In this document: one piece after another, positions 9,039 to 16,902 of the stretch
Numbering within the stretch: the first letter of the stretch is position 1
Layout of the letters: every line of letters starts with the position of its first letter
Source: Hyphomicrobiales bacterium
GTDB lineage: Bacteria; Pseudomonadota; Alphaproteobacteria; Rhizobiales; Methyloligellaceae
Assembly: GCA_028280515.1 (NCBI GenBank)
Contig: JANQLP010000170.1
Location: 1-40,982, forward strand
Direction: 5' to 3'
DNA: 40,982 bases
Notes under the pieces: generated by a model
Told to the model about the DNA's origin: nothing
Databases searched by the model: none
Seen by the model: the letters and a program-made list of their open reading frames with translations, nothing else
Program-made: the position numbers and the translations under genes

Positions 9039-9626
9039 CTATGCCTGCAGATTGTCGAAACGGCCGTAAATCAGGCCGAACATGCCCACGGCGTAGATAT
9101 TGTCACCGTCAAGCTCGAGCAGCACCTGCGGCAGGCTCTGATAGGCCTGCCCGGAAATGAAGATGCCGTACCGGGTCAGATCGAAGGTGGTGAGATGCAG
9201 CGGGCAGGGCCCGAGCGCCTTGTCGGCCGCCTGGTAGGTGCCCTGCAGCGGGCCGCCCTGATGCGTACAGGTGTAGTTGAAGGCCACCACATCCTTCTCC
9301 GGGCCGATGCCGCCTCCGGCTTCAGTTCCGAGCTTGATGAGGATCGATTCCGAATAGGTTTCCTCGTCGGGGTAGCTGAAGTCGACGGGTTCATCGACCT
9401 TAAGCTCCGACAGCTTGCCGATCAGCTTGCGCGGATATGTGGACACAACCGCCGGCACGCCCAATGCCGGGCCGCCCTTCAAAGCCACCATTATGGTGAA
9501 AGTGGCTATGCCCGAGGTGAGCAGGAAATCGCGCCGGTTCATCAGGCACGATGCCCCGTGTCCCTGCCCGGTGCCGTTCTTCGGCGTCGGCGTCTCGGCT
9601 GTAGACCTTGGTTCCGTTGTCGTCAT
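9039..9626 (-). CDS. idrB: Rieske [2Fe-2S] small subunit of the iodate reductase-like enzyme
   Basis: A 195-residue protein with an N-terminal Tat signal: NRRDFLLT at residues 30-37 followed by a hydrophobic stretch (about 38-58). The Rieske ligands are visible as Cys120-Thr-His122 and Cys141-Pro-Leu-His144. The two extra cysteines that form a disulfide in bc1-type Rieske proteins are absent: after CTH comes QGGP, and after the second ligand pair LTTFD. This occurs in some AioB proteins and should lower the redox potential. It would be the electron-transfer subunit passing electrons between a periplasmic carrier and the Mo subunit, and the export signal carrier for both. I chose ATG 9626, preceded by GGGAG, rather than the longer open frame that overlaps the upstream gene. 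The stop TAG lies 11 bp before idrA. Confidence 0.87.
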   Translation of the reverse strand: MTTTEPRSTAETPTPKNGTGQGHGASCLMNRRDFLLTSGIATFTIMVALKGGPALGVPAVVSTYPRKLIGKLSELKVDEPVDFSYPDEETYSESILIKLGTEAGGGIGPEKDVVAFNYTCTHQGGPLQGTYQAADKALGPCPLHLTTFDLTRYGIFISGQAYQSLPQVLLELDGDNIYAVGMFGLIYGRFDNLQA

Positions 9627-9639
9627 GATTGAGGTCTCC

Positions 9640-10788
9640 CTAGTTGCTCGCCGGCGCGGGCAGCGGTGCATACTCCGGCAGCTCGGGTTCTTCGATGGTG
9701 ATCCTCGGACCGCTCAGCGAATCCAGGAATGCGAGCAGGTCTGCCTTCTCTTTCTTGGTGAGCTTCAGCGGCTTGAGCAGCTTGGTCTTGGTGGCCGCCC
9801 AGTCGTTGGTGCCGCCGCCCTTGTTGTAGAACTCGACCACGTCCTCAAGCGTCGCGATCATGCCGTTGTGCATATACGGCGCGGTATATTTGGTATAGCG
9901 CAGGCTCGGCACCCGGAATTTCCCGAGATCAGCGTCCTGCTTGGTGCGGAAATAGAGACCCGGATCGTCCTTCCACTTGCGGTACTTCTCCTGGGTCACG
10001 CCTTTTGCGTAGAGCTCGAAACGGAAGGTGATTTGCGCCAGCGCATCCGTTTCCCAGCCGTCATAGGGCGGCACGCCGGTGTTGTAGTACTTCTCGTTGC
10101 TCAGCAGCGCGCCATTGTGACACTCGGCGCATCCCGCCTTGCCGGTGAAGAGCTTCAGCCCACGCTTCTGGGCCGCGTCGAGGGCGTTGTCGTCACCGCG
10201 CATATATTTGTCGAACGGGGTGTCCGTCTGCACCAGCGTCCGCTGGAAGGCGGCCATGGCCATGTACGCGTTGCGAATGCGCGGCCACCGGTCGCCGAAC
10301 ACCTCGCGGAAACGCTTTCGGTATTCCGGCACGAAGGCGAGCCGGGCCTCCATCATGTCGTCTTCGCCGTTCCCGGCGACACCGCCACGCGCCGCCGAGC
10401 GCGCCTGACCCTCGAGCGACTTCGACGCACCGGCCCAGAACAGCTTGCCGTAATAGGCGCTGTTCACGACCGTCTGGCTGTTGCGCCAGTGGGTGGTGCC
10501 GGGATAGCCGAGCGAGATCTTGTCGGGAAAATCCCATCCCGCGTCCGGAAGGTGGCACGCCGAGCACGGCATGGCCCCGTTGCCGGAAAGGCGCGGATCG
10601 AAGAACAACATCTTTCCAAGTTCGATCTTCGCCGGCGTGCCTTTATTGTCGGCAGGTTCCGACGGTTTTTCCAGAGCCGCCAGTGACTTCGGTCGATCGC
10701 TCGGCTTTGAACCGGCACTCTGGGAAACGACGCCCACGGCCGCAAGAGCCAGCACCAGGGCGGCGGGAATGAGAATTTTGCGCTCCAT
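9640..10788 (-). CDS. Di-haem cytochrome c peroxidase family protein of the idr operon (IdrP-type, second in order)
   Basis: A 382-residue secreted protein with an N-terminal hydrophobic signal (about residues 5-23). It has two c-type haem motifs, CSACH at 75-79 and CAECH at 220-224. The conserved YTAPYMHNGM...TLEDVVEFYNKGGG block near the C-terminus is typical of bacterial di-haem peroxidases and MauG relatives. Iodate reductase operons carry two such proteins, IdrP1 and IdrP2, thought to remove hydrogen peroxide or reactive iodine intermediates in the periplasm. I do not assign P1 or P2 because I cannot align them. It starts at ATG 10788, 12 bp after the stop of the first peroxidase, with GGGGAG upstream. 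An in-frame GTG at 10791 is less likely. It ends 13 bp before idrB, so tight co-transcription is expected. Confidence 0.85.
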   Translation of the reverse strand: MERKILIPAALVLALAAVGVVSQSAGSKPSDRPKSLAALEKPSEPADNKGTPAKIELGKMLFFDPRLSGNGAMPCSACHLPDAGWDFPDKISLGYPGTTHWRNSQTVVNSAYYGKLFWAGASKSLEGQARSAARGGVAGNGEDDMMEARLAFVPEYRKRFREVFGDRWPRIRNAYMAMAAFQRTLVQTDTPFDKYMRGDDNALDAAQKRGLKLFTGKAGCAECHNGALLSNEKYYNTGVPPYDGWETDALAQITFRFELYAKGVTQEKYRKWKDDPGLYFRTKQDADLGKFRVPSLRYTKYTAPYMHNGMIATLEDVVEFYNKGGGTNDWAATKTKLLKPLKLTKKEKADLLAFLDSLSGPRITIEEPELPEYAPLPAPASN

Positions 10789-10800
10789 CACTTGGCTCCC

Positions 10801-11922
10801 CTAGTTCTTGGTTTTGCGCCAGTTCTTGATCACCGGATATTCGGTGTCGATTTCCTCTCGCCAGACATATTTGTCATCGTCGAAGCTCTTGCCCGACAGC
10901 GACTTGAGGAACTCGACCAGATCCTTCTTCTCGCTGGCAATCAGATTGAGCGGCTTCAGCCGGCTGTCCTTGTTCGGATCGTCGCCGCCACCGCGGTTGT
11001 AGAACTCGACCACCTCCTCAAGCGTCGCGAACACGCCGTTGTGCATGTACGGCGCGGTGTAGGTGAGCTCACGAAGGGTGGGAGTCATGAACGACCGCTC
11101 GGTACCGCCGCGGCGGGTGCGGATGTAGGCACCGAGATCGCGCCGCACATTCATGTAGTTCTCAACGCCCTGGAACTTGGCGAAGGTGACGAACGTGATG
11201 TGCCGCAGCGGATCGGCCCAGATGTCCGGATTGTCCGGCACGCCGATATTGTGGGGCTTGTCGTCGGTGAAGCGGTTGCCGGAATGGCACGCCGCACAGT
11301 TTGCCTTGCCCTTGAACAGCCCCCAGCCGCGCTTGGCCGAGGCGGACATCTTGCCGGTGTCGAACGGAGCGTCCGAGGAGGTGATGGTCTTCAGGAAATT
11401 CTGGATCGCCTTGCGCGCGCCGCCGTTGGACGGCTCCCCGAGGCCGGCGGCCTCGAACATCTTGACATAGACCGGGTCCTGCTTGAGCCGCTCCTGCATG
11501 ATGCGCATGTCCATGTTCATCATGTAGGTCTCTGTGATCATCTCGCGGGTGACGTCGTTCAGGTTCGTTCCCACGCGCCCGTCATGGAACCAGGCCGCAC
11601 GATGACCCACATTGGCAAGGGTCGGCGTGTTACGGAAATGCTTGGCACCGGAATAGGCGTCCGACAGCGCGTTGCCGTCGGTGAAGGCCTTTTCCGGCAG
11701 ATGGCAGGACGAGCAGGAAAGTGTCGTGTCGCCGGAGAGGCGGACATCGTAGAACAGCCGCTTGCCGAGATCGGCAAGCTCCGGCTTGACTTCGATCGGC
11801 TTGACGGCGCCGACCTCCTGGGCGTTCGCAGCAGGCGAGAATTGCGCCATAACGGACAACGAAATGGCAGCTATCGCCAAACGCAGTGTTCCTGGCTGCC
11901 AGCGAAACTGTCTTTGCACCAT
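10801..11922 (-). CDS. Di-haem cytochrome c peroxidase family protein of the idr operon (IdrP-type, first in order)
   Basis: A 373-residue periplasmic protein. The signal peptide covers about residues 10-35 (ending AANA). Haem motifs are CSSCH at 70-74 and CAACH at 209-213. The C-terminal part again carries YTAPYMHNGVFATLEEVVEFYNRGGG-like family features. It is paralogous to the next gene. I chose ATG 11922 because GGGAGGG lies eight bases upstream and because it places the signal peptide at the N-terminus. The longer open frame to 12069 adds 49 residues lacking such features and crosses the presumed promoter. It is the first gene of the operon that runs through the second peroxidase, idrB and idrA to the HEAT-repeat gene. 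The 204 bp upstream hold the candidate operator described separately. Confidence 0.85.
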   Translation of the reverse strand: MVQRQFRWQPGTLRLAIAAISLSVMAQFSPAANAQEVGAVKPIEVKPELADLGKRLFYDVRLSGDTTLSCSSCHLPEKAFTDGNALSDAYSGAKHFRNTPTLANVGHRAAWFHDGRVGTNLNDVTREMITETYMMNMDMRIMQERLKQDPVYVKMFEAAGLGEPSNGGARKAIQNFLKTITSSDAPFDTGKMSASAKRGWGLFKGKANCAACHSGNRFTDDKPHNIGVPDNPDIWADPLRHITFVTFAKFQGVENYMNVRRDLGAYIRTRRGGTERSFMTPTLRELTYTAPYMHNGVFATLEEVVEFYNRGGGDDPNKDSRLKPLNLIASEKKDLVEFLKSLSGKSFDDDKYVWREEIDTEYPVIKNWRKTKN

Positions 11923-12041
11923 AGATTTCCCTCCCGACCGCTCTCTCGATGACCTCGGGCCACTTGCGGACAACGTCGCGTTCTCAGGCTCCGCAGGGAT
12001 GTGATTGCACATCCTGCATGAACCGAACCTATCGAAGCTCT

Positions 12042-12111
12042 GTAACGCCAGCATTTCCCGGGTACGCAAAGTTATGAAGATTTGTAACGAGATGTATCGG
12101 AGCCGTAACGA
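12042..12111 (-). promoter_or_regulatory. Cluster of GTAACGA-like direct repeats upstream of the idr operon
   Basis: On the plus strand GTAACGA occurs at 12084 and 12105 with GTATCGG between them at 12094, giving 10- and 11-bp spacing. Further copies are GTAACGC at 12042 and a shortened GTACGC at 12062, again about two helical turns apart. OmpR-type regulators bind direct repeats with this one-turn spacing. The cluster lies 120-190 bp before the first idr ORF and just past the stop of the sensor kinase gene. It is therefore a candidate binding site for the regulator at 14486-15241. This is pattern recognition only. Confidence 0.45.
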
Positions 12112-12126
12112 GCTCTTGCAGCCGGT

Positions 12127-14349
12127 CTATTCGGCCGCATCCTGGTGCTCTTGCGCATCCAGCATCGAACGGACGATCCGCGCCAGTTGGACCGGATCGA
12201 CCGGCTTGTCGAGCACGCGGATCGGGGCCAGTGCCTCCGGGTCGAGCGTCCCCGGCTGATAGGCCGTACAAATGATGATGGGGCAGGTTTCCCGCTGCGC
12301 GCGGATGGCACGCGCCAACTGCTCGCCGTTCATCTCCGGCATGACAAAATCCGTCATCACCAGGTCGAAGGCCTCCGGATTGGCCTCGAACGCCTCGACC
12401 GCGGCCAGGGGTTCGGTAAAGGCCTCGACCGTGTATCCGATCCGCTCAAGCAGCTTGCGGCAGGTGGCGACGACCTCCGGCTCGTCATCACACAGCAGGA
12501 TACGGTCGCTGCCACCTACGGCACGCTTCTGGCTGACGGGCGCCTGGGGGGCAAGATCGCATTCCGGCAACAGAATCTCAAAACATGTGCCTGACGGCGA
12601 ACTCTCGACGATGGCAATGCGCCCGCCCATTTCCCCCACCATGTTGGCAACAACGGACAGGCCGAGTCCCGTGCCACGTCCCGGCGGTTTGGTAGTGAAG
12701 AACGGCTCAAATACACGCGCGCGGTGTTCCTCGGAAATGCCGGAACCGGTGTCATCGACCAGCAGACGGACCTGCGCCTGTGCGCTTCCCGGTGGATGAT
12801 GGCGCGCGACGCGCAGACGAAGCGTGCCGGGCTCCGCCCCGATCGCCTCGGCCGCGTTGGAGCACAGGTTCATGATGACCTGATGCAGCCGCGTGGGATC
12901 GGCGAGCACGGTGAGGTTCTCGTCCTCGACGTCGACCTCTATCGACACATTTGTGGGGATGGACGCCTTCATCAGCCGGCAGACTTCCTCGACCGCGTCT
13001 GAAATCCGCAGCGGCACCGGATCTCCGGGCTGGCGCCGCGCGAAGGCAAGCACCTGCCCGACCAGGGAGCCCGCGCGTTTTGCGGCGATCTGGATCTGCT
13101 CGAGTTCCTCGCGAATGTGGCCGCGTTCGGGCGCGTCCATCAGCGCGAGATGGGCGTTGCCGACGATTGTCGTCAGGATGTTGTTGAAGTCATGCGCCAC
13201 GCCGCTCGCAAGCAGACCCACGGCCTCCATCTTCTGCGCCCGCTGGATTTGAGCCCGTGCGCGGCGGCGTTCGGTGATGTCCTCGCCGATACCGATGTAA
13301 TTCGTGATCTGCCCCTCTTCATCGCGCAAGGGCAGGATGATCGACTGCGCCCAGTAGAATCCGCCATCCTTCTTGCGGTTTCGGAAGATGCCGCGCCATT
13401 CGTCGCCGCGCGCAATCCGCTGGCTGAGGTCGCGATACGCTTCGGGAGGCGTTTCGTCCGATTGCAGAAAACGCGGCGTGCGCCCGATCACTTCGGACGG
13501 CTCGTAACCGGTCACCTCGCAGAACTTGCGGTTGACATATTCGATCAGACGGTCCGTGCCGGTTATCACGATCGTCGCCGGACTTTGCTCGACCGCACGA
13601 CCGAACTTCTTCGCCGCGTGCTCCGCGGCCTTGCGCTCGGCAAGCTCGCTGGACAGTCGCCCGACCGTCTGCCGCAACTCCGCCTGCAGGATGTAAAACA
13701 GGCCGTAGATCACAAGCGCCACCAGCATCAGCCCCGTCAAAAAGCGAAAGCCGGTCCCGACCAGTTCCTGCCCCTCTCTCACCGAGGCCGCAATCGCCTG
13801 CGTGGTGACGCGGCGCTTGTCACGCCAGGCGGCATCGATCGCTGCAAGGGCCTTGAGCGCGGCTCGGTCATCCACCTTGACGAGCCGATCCGTCTCCAGA
13901 GGCGTCCAGTTTTCCTCCGCGGCCCTGATCGCAATGGGGAGCTTCGAGTCATAGCGGGCCATGGTCTGCTCGACCGCCATGAGCGCCTCGATCTCCTCAG
14001 GCGATGGATTGTCCTGCCGGTACTCCGCGATTGCCTCCTTGAAGTCCTCCAGCTGCGCCCGGACCCGGTCCAGATATTCCGCATCCTGCCGCAGCACGTA
14101 GTTCTTGAAATTGTGAATGATGCCGCCATAGCCGATCAGGCCGCGAATGCGGCTCAGCAACTCACCGCGCCGGTCGGTCTCGGCCGCGTAGGTGCGCCAG
14201 CTCGCGTCGATGCTCTGGAACCGGTCGCGGGTCTCGATGCCGAGATAAAGGCCGGTGAGAACCGTCGCGGCCAGGAGGATGGCGGCGCCGATGCCGGCCA
14301 GCAACAGGCGCAGGGGCATCGCGCGGCCCGAGAGAAGTTGTGTGCTCAT
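12127..14349 (-). CDS. Membrane hybrid sensor histidine kinase (PAS, HisKA, HATPase, receiver)
   Basis: A 740-residue kinase. TM1 is at about 12-37 and TM2 at about 200-222, flanking a helical periplasmic region (about 38-199). Next come a PAS domain (about 245-357), then HisKA with phospho-acceptor His386 in ASGVAHDFNN. The HATPase domain has N, G1 and G2 boxes (NLCSNAAEA, DDTGSGI, GRGTGLGLS). A C-terminal receiver (about 615-735) carries Asp667 in MTDFVMPEMNG. The periplasmic section includes IHNFKNYVLR, a motif I associate with four-helix-bundle sensor domains. The signal is unknown; position suggests an iodine oxyanion or a redox condition. It lies immediately upstream of the idr operon on the same strand and divergent from the response regulator. 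The ATG is preceded by AGGAG. The C-terminal receiver implies either a phosphorelay, for which no Hpt protein is seen here, or self-regulation. Confidence 0.9.
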   Translation of the reverse strand: MSTQLLSGRAMPLRLLLAGIGAAILLAATVLTGLYLGIETRDRFQSIDASWRTYAAETDRRGELLSRIRGLIGYGGIIHNFKNYVLRQDAEYLDRVRAQLEDFKEAIAEYRQDNPSPEEIEALMAVEQTMARYDSKLPIAIRAAEENWTPLETDRLVKVDDRAALKALAAIDAAWRDKRRVTTQAIAASVREGQELVGTGFRFLTGLMLVALVIYGLFYILQAELRQTVGRLSSELAERKAAEHAAKKFGRAVEQSPATIVITGTDRLIEYVNRKFCEVTGYEPSEVIGRTPRFLQSDETPPEAYRDLSQRIARGDEWRGIFRNRKKDGGFYWAQSIILPLRDEEGQITNYIGIGEDITERRRARAQIQRAQKMEAVGLLASGVAHDFNNILTTIVGNAHLALMDAPERGHIREELEQIQIAAKRAGSLVGQVLAFARRQPGDPVPLRISDAVEEVCRLMKASIPTNVSIEVDVEDENLTVLADPTRLHQVIMNLCSNAAEAIGAEPGTLRLRVARHHPPGSAQAQVRLLVDDTGSGISEEHRARVFEPFFTTKPPGRGTGLGLSVVANMVGEMGGRIAIVESSPSGTCFEILLPECDLAPQAPVSQKRAVGGSDRILLCDDEPEVVATCRKLLERIGYTVEAFTEPLAAVEAFEANPEAFDLVMTDFVMPEMNGEQLARAIRAQRETCPIIICTAYQPGTLDPEALAPIRVLDKPVDPVQLARIVRSMLDAQEHQDAAE

Positions 14350-14392
14350 GCGCTCGGACTCCTTTGACTGTATAGTAAAAGCGCAAATGCCG

Positions 14393-14408
14393 GATGTTGA
14401 TCAACATC
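14393..14408. promoter_or_regulatory. 16-bp perfect palindrome in the kinase/regulator intergenic region
   Basis: GATGTTGA followed by TCAACATC, a perfect dyad in the 136-bp divergent gap between the kinase and the response regulator. It lies about 20 bp from a TATACA hexamer oriented toward the kinase. A second, looser inverted repeat (TGCCAGC at 14419, GCTGGCA at 14436) lies within the regulator's leader. A dimeric transcription factor site is plausible, but I cannot name the factor. Confidence 0.4.
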
Positions 14409-14485
14409 ATGGTGCAATTGCCAGCAGGCTGCTTGGCTGGCATGAAGTGCCCCCAAGGCGTTGCAACAAGGTATGAAGACACTTC

Positions 14486-15241
14486 ATGAGCGACCGCATT
14501 CTGATTGTCGATGACGATCAACAGATCACGTCATTTCTGGCCCGCTATCTCGAAAAGCAGGGCTACGAAGTGCTGTGCGCGGCGACCGGCAAGGAGACCC
14601 GCGCAACGTTGGAGCAGAACCGCATCGATCTGTGCGTGCTCGATATCGGCCTGCCGGACATCGACGGATTCCAGCTGATGCGCGAAATCCGTCAGACCTC
14701 GAACCTGCCCATTGTCGTGCTGTCCGTGCGCGACGAGACCTTTGACCGCATCTTTGGCCTCGAGTTCGGCGCCGACGATTATGTCTGCAAGCCGTTCGAA
14801 CCGCGCGAGCTGGTAGCCCGCATCCGCGCCGTTCTGCGGCGCGCGAAGGTCGAGCAACTGGCGCGCCAGCAGGTCAAGCCGGGGCAGACGTTGCTGCAGT
14901 TCGGGACATGGATTCTCAATACCGGTGCACGCACGCTCGTTCATGCAGATTCGGCGGAAGACGCCAGGTTGACGACATCGGAGTTTGAAATCCTGAGAGC
15001 GTTCGTCGAACAGCCGCGTACGGTGCTGTCGCGCGAGCAACTGCTCGACCTCGTGCGCGGGCCGTCGATCTATGTCGGCGACCGGACAATCGACGTCCAT
15101 ATCATGCGGCTGCGCAAGAAGATCGAACCCGATCCATCCGATCCGACGCTGATCAAGACCGTCCACGGCATCGGTTACTGCCTCGCCGAAGATGTGATCC
15201 GCTTCGAAAAGCCGAGTGAAACCGACGCCATGTCGGGTTGA
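14486..15241 (+). CDS. OmpR-family response regulator
   Basis: A 251-residue protein. The N-terminal receiver has the acidic triad Asp9-Asp10-Asp11, phospho-acceptor Asp53 in CVLDIGLPD, and a conserved Lys in CKPFEP. The C-terminal winged helix (about 145-235) has the family ending DVHIMRLRKKIE...IKTVHGIGYCL. It is most likely the partner of the divergent hybrid kinase. Such regulators bind tandem direct repeats, which makes the GTAACGA cluster before the idr operon a natural target. No strong Shine-Dalgarno sequence precedes the ATG (only GAAG), so translation may be weak. No terminator is evident downstream. Target genes are inferred from proximity alone. Confidence 0.9.
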   Translation: MSDRILIVDDDQQITSFLARYLEKQGYEVLCAATGKETRATLEQNRIDLCVLDIGLPDIDGFQLMREIRQTSNLPIVVLSVRDETFDRIFGLEFGADDYVCKPFEPRELVARIRAVLRRAKVEQLARQQVKPGQTLLQFGTWILNTGARTLVHADSAEDARLTTSEFEILRAFVEQPRTVLSREQLLDLVRGPSIYVGDRTIDVHIMRLRKKIEPDPSDPTLIKTVHGIGYCLAEDVIRFEKPSETDAMSG

Positions 15242-15643
15242 AGCCCCCGATTGGTGTCATCCACGTTGCACAATCTACAAACGCCCGGCGAAGGTGCACG
15301 CAGCATTGCGGTCCGGAAACGGGACGTTGCGACAGTTCGACGCGAGACCCCTCTTGCATCGAAAGCGCGGCGCAACGCGGCAGGGGCTTCCCTTTGCATT
15401 GCACGCCGAGCTAAACCCCTGATTTGCCGGACAATCCGCACCGGCGCCGCACCGCGAGAGCGGGGATAAACGACCTAAATCGTTGAATTTACGCTATTTA
15501 ATATGGTTCTAAACTGTTGCCTGCCGATTGACACCCGGACCGGGACCGCATTCAGTGCGATCGACGCCGTGCGTCCGCTGCAGTTGCAGCGGGCAAGTCC
15601 GCGGCATCGAACGCGGCCCATTGGAGACGTGTCGGAGAGCTGA
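15242..15643. other. 402-bp intergenic region with cupredoxin promoter candidates
   Basis: I find no convincing gene here. The downstream half contains an AT-rich patch at about 15480-15515 (TTGAATTTACGC then TTTAATATGG) and a TTGACA at about 15527, either of which could belong to the promoter of the cupredoxin gene. CCGCTGCA/TGCAGCGG forms a short dyad at about 15575-15592. The upstream half is GC-rich and featureless. Confidence 0.4.
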
Positions 15644-16186
15644 ATGATCGTTCGATTGGCTTCCCCAAAGATCGCCATACGCGGCCGAAGCGTGCTGTCC
15701 CTTCTGAAGGCCGGCCCACTGTGTCTCGCCATCGCACTTTCCCTCTCCGCATCTCGGGCAACGCTTGCTGACCCGGCCGACGGCAGCCCAGTCATCGAGG
15801 TCGACCAGGTGATCGATGTGCGGGCGGCGAGCGCTTTTGACATGTTCCGGTTCAAGCCGGGGTTGCTGCGCGTGCCGGTCGGCAAACGCATTCGCTTCCT
15901 GAACATGCGCGGACAGCATACGGTGGTGTCCTTGCGCAAGATGTGGCCCAAGGATGTCCCCACAATCCATCTCGACAACATGTCGGACTCCATCATCCGG
16001 TTTAACAAGCCGGGTGTTTACCCCCTGACATGCAAGGTCCACGGACGCCACGGCATGGTCATGCTTGTTGCCGTCGGAGACACGTTTCCCAACCTGGAAG
16101 AAGCCAAGGCGGGGATACCCGGCGGTATGGCAGGGAAGCGCATGCGCATGCTCATTGACGAACTTGAGGGCAAGACCAGCCAATGA
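15644..16186 (+). CDS. Secreted pseudoazurin-like blue copper protein
   Basis: A 180-residue protein with a signal peptide over about residues 1-42. The four type 1 copper ligands fit pseudoazurin spacing: His92 in GQHTV, Cys130, His133 and Met138 in CKVHGRHGM (C-x2-H-x4-M). It would be a soluble periplasmic one-electron carrier. The start follows GGAGAG at a good distance. The C-terminal extension (about 150-180), which is helical and charged, resembles the C-terminal helices of pseudoazurins. It sits next to the regulator of the idr operon, so it may deliver electrons to the Rieske subunit or to the peroxidases. That is inference, since c-type cytochromes encoded elsewhere could do the same. 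Confidence 0.8.
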   Translation: MIVRLASPKIAIRGRSVLSLLKAGPLCLAIALSLSASRATLADPADGSPVIEVDQVIDVRAASAFDMFRFKPGLLRVPVGKRIRFLNMRGQHTVVSLRKMWPKDVPTIHLDNMSDSIIRFNKPGVYPLTCKVHGRHGMVMLVAVGDTFPNLEEAKAGIPGGMAGKRMRMLIDELEGKTSQ

Positions 16187-16270
16187 CGCGTCCGGTGTCG
16201 TTGACCGGTTTTCCGACGCCTTGCATCTCTCGCTGGGCACTTCATGTGATGCGCCTGCGTTCCGGAGATT

Positions 16271-16744
16271 ATGGACATGGATGACGCCACCCTCGCCCGC
16301 GCGATCCATGTGTTCGGCGTCGTCCTGTGGATCGGTGGCGTCGGCTTCGTCACGACAGTTCTGCTCCCGGCAGTCCGCCGTCTCAAGACGCCCGAGGAAC
16401 GCGTGGCCTTCTTTGAGGCCGTCGAGCAGAGGTTCGCCTGGCAGGCGCGCGTGACCACGCTCCTGGTCGGAATCTCCGGCTTCTATCTGGTCCAAACGTG
16501 GAACCTGTGGGACCGGTTCGCCGAAATCGAGTTCTGGTGGATGCACGCCATGGTGTTGGTGTGGGCGGTCTTCACCATGATGCTGTTCGTTGCCGAACCG
16601 CTGGTCCTGCATCGCTGGTTCCTGAAGCGGGCTGCGGAGAAACCCGACGAGACGTTTCGGCTCATCCAGCGCATGCACTGGGTCTTGCTCACCGTCAGCC
16701 TTGTCACCGTCATCGGCGCGACCATCGGCAGCCACGGCGGATAG
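16271..16744 (+). CDS. Four-helix integral membrane protein (CopD-like), possible haem or copper binder
   Basis: A 157-residue protein with four predicted transmembrane helices (about 10-32, 60-76, 90-112, 135-155). Histidines near helix ends at 13, 92, 114 and 136 resemble those of small membrane haem b or copper proteins of the CopD/DUF2269 type. GGAG lies four bases before the ATG; a second in-frame ATG is two codons later. It follows the cupredoxin by 84 bp on the same strand, so the two may form a redox pair in which the membrane protein passes electrons to the cupredoxin. No biochemical function can be stated from sequence alone. Confidence 0.65.
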   Translation: MDMDDATLARAIHVFGVVLWIGGVGFVTTVLLPAVRRLKTPEERVAFFEAVEQRFAWQARVTTLLVGISGFYLVQTWNLWDRFAEIEFWWMHAMVLVWAVFTMMLFVAEPLVLHRWFLKRAAEKPDETFRLIQRMHWVLLTVSLVTVIGATIGSHGG

Positions 16745-16902
16745 GGTCGCCGAGAACAGCCCGGTCCGACCCCCGATCGACGCTCTTGCCCCTTGAATCA
16801 GCCCCAAAAAAAATCCGGCACCTCTACTCGCGTTCTGCGATGAAACCGATTAGTAGGGTCGCAACTTGAGAACAGATAATCCGCCGGAACCGGAGGGAAC
16901 GC

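Noticed and set aside
6355-9671. Arsenite oxidase AioBA
   Set aside because: The Rieske and Mo subunits fit the family, but the arsenite-oxidase active-site motif is missing and two di-haem peroxidases share the operon, which fits iodate reductase better.
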